This document shows, piece after piece, positions 33,942 to 45,969 of a stretch of 64,000 nucleotides of DNA. The position numbers were made by a program, and so were the translations under genes. Positions within the stretch are counted from its first letter, which is position 1. The number at the start of each line of letters is the position of its first letter. The notes below the pieces were generated by a model. It was not told the DNA's origin. It did not search any database and saw only the letters and a list, made by a program, of their open reading frames with translations. The stretch spans positions 94,003,849 through 94,067,848 of the forward strand of contig NC_050104.1 in assembly GCF_902167145.1 (NCBI RefSeq), given 5' to 3'. The stretch comes from Zea mays (taxonomy: Eukaryota; Streptophyta; Magnoliopsida; Poales; Poaceae).

Positions 33942-36900
33942 CTAAGCCTGAGATTTGACGCTCAAGCCTAAGCTCTCGCTGCTCGCCCACCCATCCTGCA
34001 CCTGCATGGAGTACTGCAGGTTCCAGAGCACGTCGTCGATGGAAGGTCGGTCGCTTGGGTCGCCAGTCGTGCACTTGAGGGCTATCTCGGCAACTGTGCT
34101 CAGTGAGTCCACTGCAAAAGTACCGTGTATCGCCGGGTCTGCCATGTCTTTCAGCCTGTCTGGGTCTTCAGTTAGCGCCTCACTTAGCTGCAAATTGTCA
34201 CGATGAACAAAATTACAGTAGTGTTGATTGGAAGTACAGACTCATTGGTGTTCTCTGGAGAGATGGAGCTTGAGGTTAACCTGAGCTTTCAGGGACTCCA
34301 GTTGCCTTTGGGACTCTGTTGGTTTGCCTGTGATCACCTCCAGGAGAATTAGGCCAATCTGGTAGATGTCTTCCTTGTCACCTTGTGCCGCGTTCTGAGC
34401 ACTGGAGAGCAGGGAGATTCAGGTTGGTTTATTCGACACAAGAAAATGAAAATTGTATCGCTAGTTCATTCTGGAAAATTATTGGTAACCTAACAAGTAA
34501 CAACCAATCACTTGGCTCGTGTTTATTCATATACATAACAACCACTAGATAGTCCTAGTTAATTATGTGGAGATGCCTCTCTCTTTGCACAAGGTAACAT
34601 GGACACCATACCTGCCAATATCATTGTCTTCATGGACAGCAAATGGGGTCTCTGAGAGAATCTGTGAGATTGGAGATGGACGACTGATGGTCAGTACAGT
34701 GCAAGCAGCGCATATAACATACAGTTCTCAACAAACTTCTGCACAATGAAAATTTGTTCCATTTGGAAAGCAAAAACTGAACCCAAGTGTCGCTTCTTCG
34801 CTTGGACTCTTTTACACAACAGAGTGTTGACAGCAGAGAACCTTCAGAAAAGGGGATGGCCTCACAATCCTTCGTGTTGCCTCTGTAACTCGACCTTTGA
34901 AACGACGGTTCATCTCTGCAAGGACTGCACCTTCAGCAGGGAGGTGTGGGACAGAATCTTATCTTGGGCGAATCTTTCGTCCTTTTTGGAGATCTATGGC
35001 CCTGATTCGTTGTACGATTGGTGGAGAAATTTGAGAAGTAGGTGCAACAAGCCTTCGAGAAGATCCTTTGATGGCCTTATCATTTATTTTTGGTGGAGCA
35101 CTTGGTTAGAGAGGAACAATAGAATCTTTCATAGTCAGTTTAGATCAGCGGAGCAGGTCGCGCTAGTGGTCAAAGAGTTAGTTGGTTGTTTCCATGGCCC
35201 GGCTGGCTAGTAGGTCCGCTTAGTAGATTTGTTCAGGTGTTTGCTTCTAGTCTTGTAAGTTGTTTTGGTTTCTTGTAATTTCCTGTTAGTTCTACTCCTT
35301 CTAATATATTGGAGCGGCAAGTCTTTTGCCTCTCCCTTTCAAAAAAAAAAAGCTATCAGGCAAGCAAATGTAGAGCTTCACCAATCATCTTAACTCACCT
35401 TGCCGTTCTTGCTAGTTGATATCATTGGAAGACTGAAGTTGCTGATCTTAGACGTGAGGGTCTTGTCCAGCAGGATATGTTCTATGTTGAGATTGTTCTG
35501 TACGATCCCAGGAGCAGTCAGATTATGCAGAAACTGAACCCCTCTCGCAATGCCAATGGCAGCGCAAACCCGTTGGGGCCATTTGAGCATTTCACGCTTC
35601 CTCCACTCTGTAAAATCAGTAGAAACATAAGTTGGGAGTCGTGTAGATATATTCAGTTATATAACTATCCGCATGACATAGTTCACTGTAAGTACCATAC
35701 CAGTAAGGTGACTTCTTAAAGATCCATTTGTCACGCATTCAGAAACGAGGTAGACCAAGCTCGCGATATTAGGATTCTCCTCATCACTGACAATGCAATG
35801 ACCAATGATGCTGACCAAATGACGGTGCCGAAGTTTAGAAATAATCTCCATGTATTGGACAAGGCTCTGGGAGGAGTACTTCGGCTTCAGCCTCAAACAT
35901 CTAACCAGTACTCGTGAACCATCTTGAAGCTGACCATTATAATCCTAGAAAAGCGAGGCACATATAAAAGAACCGAAGTTGGTCTTCACAATATTTCTAG
36001 CATAAAGCTGTACAGCTTGATGGCAAGGATGTGACAGAAGGATAAGGCCGACATGGCAACATTAATTGTTGATGGAAAATGGCAAAATATGCATAATTCA
36101 CAGAATAAAATGGACAAAACAGCAATCAATCATTAGGGCTGCAAGCCTGGAGATACTTATGTCTAACCATAATAAATTAATAATAGATGCAACTGAATTG
36201 AGCCACAAGTTCACTTCGGCCCTGTTTAACACAGTTCCAAACAATTCCGGCATCTTGTTAAAGTGCACGAAGAGCTGGAGACCCACCAAACAGGGCCTTA
36301 GACACTGATAAATACTGCTAACTCCATCCAAAGATATAAGGGGTTCTGGCTATGCTCATGTCTAGGAGCATAGTCAGAGACTCAAAGTCCCTTATATTTT
36401 GGGACAAAGGTAGTAGTAACTATTTGAACAAATTTTAATTTGCTCCCATTTGGATACATGTTTGTACCGTTAATTAGAAATTGATAAACCTCCAAACACA
36501 AGCTTGAATAATACATCAATGATAGGTACTTTTAAATAACATCCCCAAAGCCCTTGATTATCAAATGTCTAAAGCAGCCAAAATGCAACACAATAGGACA
36601 ATAATTGGCAGTATACAGTTGTACTCTGTCATGAGCATTGTTAGTACGGTGGACCATTAGCGAAGTTTGTAGCCTAGTATCCTAGCTGAAGTAAGCATTG
36701 TTCAAAAGAATTGGTGAAGATGAGCTAATTTAAATGTAAACTCACATGACCACCCGATCACACTACTCAAATAAAACATTCTGCAGAGTAAGTAGTACTT
36801 CATTTAAGATGGACAGTGGAACAATTATTTGTATATTCATTGCCCTTCCATGCCGCAGTCAAAGCTAAAGGAATCCATGGCTGCATACCTGTGCAAGAGG

Positions 36901-39075
36901 ACTAGTCTTGATTAGGTTGGAGGAACTGAAATTGTCGGTTGCTTCTTGGAGCTCCTCCAGTGTACACACTCGGTAGGCTGGTACTTCCAGTGTATTCACC
37001 CTTGCAGCTTGTGATGCATGTCCTGTCAAATTGGAGACCATATTAGAATGGGGAATGAAAACTTGAAAAATATTAATATCACTAAATTAATTTGCTGTTA
37101 AAGCCATCGTTCCATCTTTTATTTTCTTTTCCTTTATTTGGTTGATTGACTTTGAAGCCTTTTACTTTCTCAAAGTCATCTCTGAAGTAAGGAATAAAGA
37201 TCCATCATGCCATGTTTCAAAAGCTCAGGGTCTAAGGGGGTGTTTGGTTGCCCCTGCTAAAGTTTAGCACGGGTCACATCAAGCGTTTGACTTTCAAATA
37301 AGAGTATGAAATATAGACCCAACCAACTGGACTAGATTCGTCTCGTCTTTTAATCTTCGGCTGACAAATTAGTTTTATAATCCGACTATATTTAATACCC
37401 GGAACGGAGGTTCAAACATTCGATGTGATAGGGGCTAAAGTTTAGTTTGTGGTAACCAAACACCCCCTAAGTAAGATCCACATAGCACATCAAGCAAAGT
37501 TTCCCAAATCATTGACTAAAGCGAGTAGACTTTATTCACCAAATTTAAAACGAACGCATATGAAAATGGGAGAAAGCAACTGCATGTTCAAAGGAGCTAG
37601 CGGTTCATTTCTAGTAATTTTCCCATAACCTTGTGTCCGTGTGCTCCCTTTTCATTTTAAAATATACTACGTACTACTAGCTAAGAATCGCACTAAGAAG
37701 TAAGAAATGAATAATAACACAAGGGGAAAAAAGCTACTGGGACGATTGATTCAATCATGCAAACGGATTTTCTCTTCTTACTCTTATCAGCAGTAGTAAT
37801 AATCTTCTGGGTTGCCTTAGCCGGAGCCTTCCATCCATCCGCCTTGTTGGTCGGTGTCGCCGCGGGCGACTTCGGCAGGATGGTCGCCTCCGGACGCTGC
37901 CTCCTCGCCCTCCTCAGGACCACCACCATGGCCAGCGCAATCAGCAATGCGGCACCAACGACGCTGCCGGCAATCGCAAGAACCATCCCGATCTCGCGGC
38001 CCTTCCCCGTCCCCTGCCCTCCTCCTCCGTTGCCCTGCGGCGGCGGCAGCACGGCGGCCAGCGCGCCGGGGTTGCAGTACGAGCTGGCCCGCTGCTGCTT
38101 GGCGTCGGCGAAGCAGTTACCCGCGACGAGGACCGTGCGCGCCGAGGAATTGCCCCGCATGCACGGCGGGCGCGCCCCAGTGAGCAGGTTCGCCGAGACG
38201 TCCACGAACGCCAGCGCCTCCGCGCAAGCCGTGGTGGCGGGAAGCTGGCCCGCCAGCCGGTTGCGGGAGAGGTTGATGTACCGCAGCGCCGGGAGCGCGA
38301 AGACGGAGGAGGGGATCCAACCCTGCAGCTGGTTCCCGGACACGTCGAAGTACTGGAGCAGGCCCAGCGAGCTCACCCCCGCCGGGATACCCCCGGTGAA
38401 GTTGTTGTCGTCCAGGACCAGCCGCGCGACCGACCTCCCCACGTCCGGGAACGCCGGGCCGAGCCGGTTGTGCGACAGGTCGAGCTCCTCCAGGAACTGG
38501 AGCCCGGACAGGGACGGCACGGTGCCGTTGAGCCAGTTCCAGGACAGCACGAGGCTCTGCAGCGAGTAGAGCCGGGCGAGGCCATCGGGGACGGCGCCGT
38601 AGAAGTAGTTGGAGCTGAGGTTGAGCTGCTGCAGCGCCTGGAGCCGGCGGAGCTTGGCGCCCGGGAGCGGGCCCCAGGCGCCGAGGCCGACGAGCGAGAG
38701 GCGCGCGAGCGCCGGGAGCCTGGTGAGCGTGGTGAACAGCGCCTCGGAGGAGAAGCTGGCCGGCAGCGCGGCGCGCCAGGCCGCGTCCGGGTCGCGGTCG
38801 CCCAGGACGGAGAGCGCCGTGACCTGGCCGCCCTCGCAGGCGACGGCGAGGGCCGGCGCGGGCGGCAGCGCGCAGGGGTCCGGCGCCCCGCGCAGCGGCT
38901 CGAGCGCCGGCGGGTAGAACAGCAGGCGGCGCACCCGGAGGAGCGCCTTGGCCTGCGACGACGCCAGCGGCTGCGCGGCAATGCTGCTGGCGCAGACGAG
39001 CAGCAGGAGGAGGGGCAGGGCGGCGGCGGCGGCGGTGGCGTTGGGCGGAGGGGAAGGGGAAGGGGAGAGAGGCAT
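33942..39075 (-). CDS. LRR receptor-like kinase, probable pseudokinase, seven exons
   Basis: Exons on the - strand are 39075-37782, 37022-36889, 35944-35701, 35607-35399, 34661-34612, 34401-34281 and 34187-33942. They total 2298 nt, or 765 residues, in frame with GT/AG borders. A signal peptide spans 1-35 (LPLLLLLVCASSIAAQ). About seven leucine-rich repeats lie at 120-320 (LQQLNLSSNYFYGAVPDGL and others), a membrane segment at 362-387, and a kinase-like domain from about 450 (LEELQEATDNFSSSN). The kinase looks dead: no GxGxxG loop, Arg at the usual ATP-binding Lys (VLVRCL), IVQNNLNIEHILL in place of HRD (592-604), and NFS in place of DFG (614-616). This pattern matches the plant 'inactive LRR receptor-like kinase' group typified by Arabidopsis At3g03770. 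It likely acts at the plasma membrane as a scaffold or co-receptor. Ligand unknown. Confidence 0.88.
34668..35351 (+). mobile_element. 5'-truncated LINE (L1-type) 3' end in RLK intron 4
   Basis: The + strand encodes WRWTTDGQYSASSAYNIQF and then a zinc-binding reverse-transcriptase C-terminal region: IWKAKTEPKCRFFAW, CCLCNSTFETTVHLCKDC, VWDRILSW, WLERNNRIFHS. It stops at 35208. A 3' tail with an A run (35341-35351) follows. The 5' end is truncated near 34668, about 6 bp from the acceptor AG of RLK exon 5. No target duplication is obvious. Confidence 0.85.
36215..36300. mobile_element. Short foldback MITE in RLK intron 2
   Basis: The ends CGGCCCTGTTTAAC and CCAAACAGGGCCTTA are inverted repeats around an 85-bp body, a common grass MITE form. 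Confidence 0.6.
36321..36416. mobile_element. Small Stowaway-like MITE with hairpin core in RLK intron 2
   Basis: ACTCCATCCAAAGATATAAGG faces CCCTTATATTTTGGGACAAAGG, the CTCCNTCCNNAATATAAG end type. Its centre has TATGCTC-ATGTCTAG-GAGCATA, a perfect hairpin. Confidence 0.55.
37236..37467. mobile_element. Tourist-like MITE in RLK intron 1
   Basis: A 232-bp element with inverted ends GGGGGTGTTTGGTTGCC and (right, reversed) GGGGGTGTTTGGTTACC. It has TAA on both sides (37233-37235, 37468-37470), the target site of PIF/Harbinger-type Tourist MITEs. Confidence 0.8.
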
Positions 39076-40735
<1,660 letters not shown>

Positions 40736-40760
40736 CCATAAAAGTCTCTACATTAAACAA

Positions 40761-41282
40761 ATATGTTGACATCATAAGTGTAATATATAAAAGAAATAGT
40801 GCATAAAACCGTAACGGATAGAGCTTCTGACAAAGGCTCTCGGCGTCACGGGACATGGCGAGGGAGGCAAGGCGCAGGAGGAACTCTAGACGCAGCGTAG
40901 AACAGGGAAGTCGAGGCTCCGATGAGGTTCGATACCGGCAACGGCAACAGGACGCTTCTCGCGCGAGCAGATAGGTCTCCGGCGAGCTCCGGTACGGGAC
41001 AATGCATGCATCATGACGGAGGAGCAGAGCCTCCGTGCAGGACGGAGTCACGACGCGGGCGAAGGCACAGAGCCAATGATGTTCGCCGACGCAACGCACA
41101 CAGCTGGGCGGGAAGTGGAGAGCTAACCGAGAGGTTGTAGGGCGTGGCAACGACGAGTAGACCCACGAGGCGGAACACGGAGGTGAGGACAGGGAACGAT
41201 CCAACTGAGCTCTCGAGCGAGCGACGGCCAGCTGCACAGCGATAGCAGCACACGCGCGATTACTAGCAGGCTTTAGGGGCTT
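40761..41282. other. GC-rich segment between inverted MITE pieces
   Basis: It lies between a truncated MITE fragment (40741-40760) and the complete MITE copy (41283-41589), whose 20-bp parts are perfect inverted repeats of each other. 40840-41250 is clearly richer in G and C than its surroundings. No recognisable protein. Confidence 0.4.
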
Positions 41283-41589
41283 TAGGGCATGTACAATGTT
41301 GTTTAATGTAGAGACTTTTGAGGTGTCTAAAGAAGATTTTTGCAAAAAAAATCGTGAACCCAAGTAGTAACAGACGTCTCACTTCACGTTGTACGAATTT
41401 GTCGTCTGTTCTATCGATTCGATGCTATATAAGCGCATTTACTTGTATTTATTAGTGGACTATATTTATATATACTCTATTGTATAATAGAGTCTCTTAG
41501 TACTCTCTTATACTTAAACAACCGTTTTAGTGTCTCTCCACTATATATGCCCGAGAGAGGTGAGAGATTAGTGCCACTATACATGCCCT
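41283..41589. mobile_element. 306-bp MITE, uninterrupted copy
   Basis: The ends AGGGCATGTACAATG and CACTATACATGCCCT are inverted repeats. The flanks TAGGGGCTT and TAGGGGCGT (8 of 9 matching) suggest a 9-bp target duplication, as in Mutator-like MITEs. A second copy of the same length, in opposite orientation, is split by the chromovirus at 42207-55978. Confidence 0.7.
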
Positions 41590-41705
41590 TAGGGGCGTCT
41601 TCAATTGCTTGCTATTTCACTAGCTAGATTTACTCACTTGTTTACATGAATAGAAAATATGGGAAAAACGAGAATAGCTAGCGACGAGTAAATAGATATA
41701 AGACT

Positions 41706-42095
41706 GGCTCCAACAAGGTCCCCTAAAGGGTTCTCTACCCTAAATATAGAGGACCAAACGGTCCTCTACGCTCTCCAGCAACGTCCTCTAAACGGTCCTT
41801 TAAATTTAGAGGACGCTGCTGGATTCTCTATATATAGAGTTTCTCTAAACGATCCTCTATTCATTTGACTACTTTAAATAACCGGTTTAGCAAAACTAAA
41901 ATATGTACAATATATTTGAGAGTATGATAAATACGTATGTAAAAAAATAAAATTTAAAAAATGTTTTTAATATGGGTATTTGAGTATAGAGGACGTTGTT
42001 GGAGAGAAATGAGATATAGAGGATGAAATCTTTTAGAGAAGACTGTAAAGGACAGATATAGAGGATGAATATAGAGGACGTTGCTGGAGACAGCC
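41706..42095. mobile_element. MITE with GGCTCCAACA/GGCTGTCTCCAGCAACG ends
   Basis: The left end GGCTCCAACAAGGTCC is similar to the reverse complement of the right end (GGCTGTCTCCAGCAACGTCC). Both inner flanks carry repeated TATAGAGGA/GTCCTCTA motifs, so the whole 390 bp can fold back on itself. Confidence 0.6.
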
Positions 42096-42206
42096 TAACA
42101 TTTCGCGTATTTTAAGAAACTGAATGTATTACGTTTAGGATCAAGTACTAGTGATGAGATAAATTACTATTTTTATTTTTCTCCTGGGTCCACTTCACAC
42201 GCCCTT

Positions 42207-42346
42207 AGGGCATGTACAGTGGAGAGACACCAAAACGGTTCTCCAAGCAAAGGAGACAACTAAGAGACTCTATTGTACAATGAAGTGTCTATAAACGTAG
42301 TCTATTAATAAATACAGAATTAAATGTATTTGTATAGCATCAGATC
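42207..42346. mobile_element. 306-bp MITE, left part, split by chromovirus
   Basis: It begins AGGGCATGTACAGTGG and is cut at ...CATCAGATC by the Tekay-like element. The remainder is at 55813-55978. Together they add up to 306 bp and match 41284-41589 in reverse orientation. Confidence 0.8.
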
Positions 42347-45300
42347 TGTCACACCCGGTTTTAGAAGGCAAACCGAATGCGAACTATGTACGTGCCAGGA
42401 TCAGAACTCACGTACACAGCGATTACATAAATAAACATCATCACACAATGCTCGAATAATAACATAAAAGAGTACTTATTACATCATAGAGTCATAGACA
42501 TCCACATAGTCATTGTCTCAACAAGTAAATCAAAGTGCTAAACGAAACGCAGTAAAGATAAGGCCTCCACAGGCAGCTGACTGGGGGTTGCCGCCAACCC
42601 ACACCTAGAATTCATCGTAGTCTTGAAACTCCTGGAAGTCTCCTTCCACGGCTTCGCCTTCTCCTGAGCAGTGATTACAATGCGGACAACCTGGTGTTTT
42701 GTGGTAAAGCAAGGATGAGTACACATCAACGTACTCAGCAAATGTCCCGTTTGGCTGAGGTGGACTAGCTTTATGTGGGGTTAGGCTCAAGCAGTTGCTT
42801 TTAGTTGGTCAAGTATTTATCATTAGTAGAAGCCAGATTTTAGCATTAACCAATCCCGTAAACCATTTCCTCATCGAGGAACATCATCATCATAGTCGAA
42901 TCAAAACCATATCATAACCATTGTATCTCGAACCATCTGTATCTCTAATCAAAGAGGATCCCAAGGCTGCTCTTAACCGTGAGCACGGCTGATATACCAG
43001 TTTCACTACCCTCTGCAGAGGTTGCACACTTTACCCATGAGTCATGATTCCCTTTCTACCCGGGGAGAGCTAATCCCCATTGACCACTACCTAGGTGGTC
43101 CGGCAGGGCATCACTACGTAGCTTTTACAAAGATTCCCTAGAGATCATAGCTGCCCGTTAGGTTTCTCCAGTTTGATAAACACAGTACCCCTCCCCGCAG
43201 GAGAGTGACTAACAAAGAGCAAAACGAAAGAACCTCGGCACTCAGCCTCGGCAGAGCAAGCACTGTGCCTGGACCCCATTGACGGCACGACGGCTAAGCA
43301 ACTACACCTCTAGTTCATCTAATTAATCAGCTAAGGGCATCCCATTTCACCCTCATGGTTGTACTGTTATCCCGGGTGGTCTCTCAACGAACAAGTCCTT
43401 ACGGAGAGGTACTCAGGAAACAGCCTGAGCCCCCTAGAGTATCACAAGATCATCAACATCATCAGGATAACAGTATCATAAATAGTCACATCATGTTCAT
43501 TGATTAAGTTAAGGCAAAAGCAGAGTGCTAACCATAACAACCCAATAGGTCATCAAGGACAAAGTAAAGTGTAAAGCTAGTCAATCCTTAGGTTTGAAGT
43601 AAGTAGTGCGGGGTAGTAAGTTATAAATGAATAGGACATAATGGGACAGAGGACACTTGCCTTCACCAAACTGCTGATCAGGGACTTCCTCTGCAACTGC
43701 CTCGGGAAACACAGACTGCTCGGTGTCTACGCAAAGCAATCATTCACACTATGCACTTGGGAAAGTAACAAACAAAAACAATATACCAAACGTATGCAGC
43801 AGAGAGGGGTCACAAATTCATAACAGAAAAGGGATAGGCACTCTAAAGTTCCCTAGGTCTGGGGGTAGAGGGTTACACAAAGTGATTCACTAACCACTAA
43901 TCAGGCCTAAGTTGGTGGTGGGATTAAATAATTAACTGGTTTGAGTTTCTAAACTTAAGTGTTTAAGTCCACAAACATAAGTAATCCAACTATTATTAAA
44001 GACTACTCATTTCCAATTATCTTAAATAAGGTTTCAATAGTCTTAATCCTATCCTAGTGATTAGCTATTAATTAATACATGGAAACAGCAGAGAAACATT
44101 GCATAAACAGATAGATAATAATATTATGAACATTTTGCAATTTGAAGCACCTAATTTGGAGTTCATATGACAAAGTTATGAATTTTACAAGTTTAGGGGT
44201 TAAAATTATACCCTAAGGACTTATTTTTAATTAAATAAAAGGGCCAGGGACTTAACTGCGAGAAACCAGGGACGGCGGGCGCAATTTCCAGAAAACAGAG
44301 GGGCTCTTTAAGAAAACGCGTGGGCGAAGGGGTATCGAGCGCCTACAGCCGTCAGATCTAAAGCGAACGGCCAGGATTAGATCCTGCGGGCGGGCGCGCG
44401 GGCGCGCGGCGGCGGGAGCGGCTGACAGGCGGGGCCGGGCGGACAGCGCGGGCGCGCGGGCGACTGGCAAGCGGGGCCGGGCGGATAGCGCGGGCGCGCG
44501 GGCGAGCTGACAGGTGGGGCCTAGCGGGCAGAGAGACGGGGTGAGGGGGCAGTGGGCCTGGGCCGCTGGATCTCCGGCGGACGGCCAGGATTGGGTTTGG
44601 CCTGATTAAAACGAGGCCGCCCGATCTGGGATGGACGGTGGGGATCGGGTGGCCGGCCTGGGCTTCCCCTACGGCTAGCTGGGGCGGCGGCGCCCGTCCC
44701 CGCGGCGGAGGGCTCGCCGGAGACGAGGGGCGCGGGCGACTGGCGGGGCTTTGGGGCAATCCGAGCGGTCAGGGAGGTCGGGAAGGGCACGGGGACTTCA
44801 TTGGTGGGGTCTGGGTCGGGGCAGAGGCACCGGAGGGGGGCGATTCACGGCGGGGCGGCTCGGCGGCGGGGTTTCTCTACTCCGGCGAGCAATCACATGC
44901 AACAGAGAGCAAGACAAAGGGCAATAGGGGCGGGAGAGGTCCGTTACCTCAAGGCGGGCTCCGGGGACTCCTTGGCGGCGACGGGGACGCGACGGAGACT
45001 CGGGTCGGCGGTGGCGGCTGCACGGCGGACGACGGGTGAGCGCGGGCAGAGGGAAATAGGGAGGGGGAGAGGGAATTGGGGCGCGTTCCGGGTTGCGGAC
45101 GCCAGAGCGGAGCTCACCGGGGCTACGGGCGCGGCGGAGCTCCACCGGCGACGAGGAACCGAGCTCGGGACGGCGGGGGTTATGGCGGCGGTGCTCTGCG
45201 TGCGCGCAGCGAGGGGGAGAGAGGGTCTACTGAGCGCAAATGGGGGGAGGGGGTGAGGGCGAGTGGGGTTCGGGGCTCAAGTGGCCAGGGGCGAGGTGGG

Positions 45301-45934
45301 GCGAGTCCCACGCGCGACGTGGGCGCGGAGACCGCGGGCGCGAGCAGCTCGGGCGGCGGTTACGCGAGGAAGACGGGGCTGACACCCCGGGCCCGCGAGC
45401 AGAGAGAGAGCGAGGGAGCGAGCGCGCGCGGGGAAAGCGGGCGCCGACAGGTGGGGCCGGGCGAGCAGAGAGAGAAGGGGAGGGTGCGAGGAAGGCGGCC
45501 GCGCCGACAGGCCGGGCCCGCTGCGCAGAGAGAGGAGGGGAGGGAGGCGCGCGCGCGAGAGATGGGCCGGCTGGGCCGAAAGGCCGAGGGGGCGGCTGGG
45601 TTGGGCCTCTTTGCCCTTTTTCTTTTATTCTGAATTGTTTCTCCCTTTTCTTTTATTTATTCTATTTGATTCAAATTCAAATGAGCCCCAAATTCAAATT
45701 AGACCTTTTGAGAATTATGCAACAAACAAAAGTGAAATCTAGGGTTCAACATGATGCAACAATTCATACTCCACTAGGGTTTAACATAATAGACTATAAT
45801 TACAAGTAAAATAAGCACTTAGCTCCTATAGAAATGAGAGAGAAAAGAATTAGGAAGGATGAGAAAAGGAAGTAACACCTGAATTTGTGAATATGAGCAA
45901 AGAAATTTTATACCCCCAAATTCAGGGTGTTATA
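42347..45934 (-). mobile_element. 3' LTR of Tekay-like chromovirus (element 4)
   Basis: A 3588-bp LTR, nearly identical to 52221-55807 (about a dozen differences counted by eye). It starts TGTCACACCC on the + strand, after AGATC. Its inner end reads TTATA where the other LTR has TTACA, so one terminal TG has mutated. The block 44240-45600 is very GC-rich. Confidence 0.93.
42717..42736 (-). other. Conserved hairpin near chromovirus LTR 3' end
   Basis: GAGTAC and GTACTC around an 8-nt loop, 370 bp from the LTR 3' end. It is repeated at 52591-52610 and related to the hairpin at 12672 of element 3. Confidence 0.55.
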
Positions 45935-45937
45935 AAC

Positions 45938-45968
45938 CTATCCCCCTTAAAAGAATCTCGCCCCGAGA
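45938..45968 (-). other. Polypurine tract of chromovirus
   Basis: The - strand reads TCTCGGGGCGAGATTCTTTT then AAGGGGGATAGG next to the 3' LTR. This is the 'ctcGaggacGagatt...aagggggg' context typical of plant chromoviruses. Confidence 0.75.
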
Positions 45969-45969
45969 T

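Noticed and set aside
44252..45809. Several Arg/Gly/Pro-rich frames and their copies at 54126-55683
   Set aside because: They sit in the GC-rich part of the chromovirus LTRs, have low-complexity composition, and occur on both strands.
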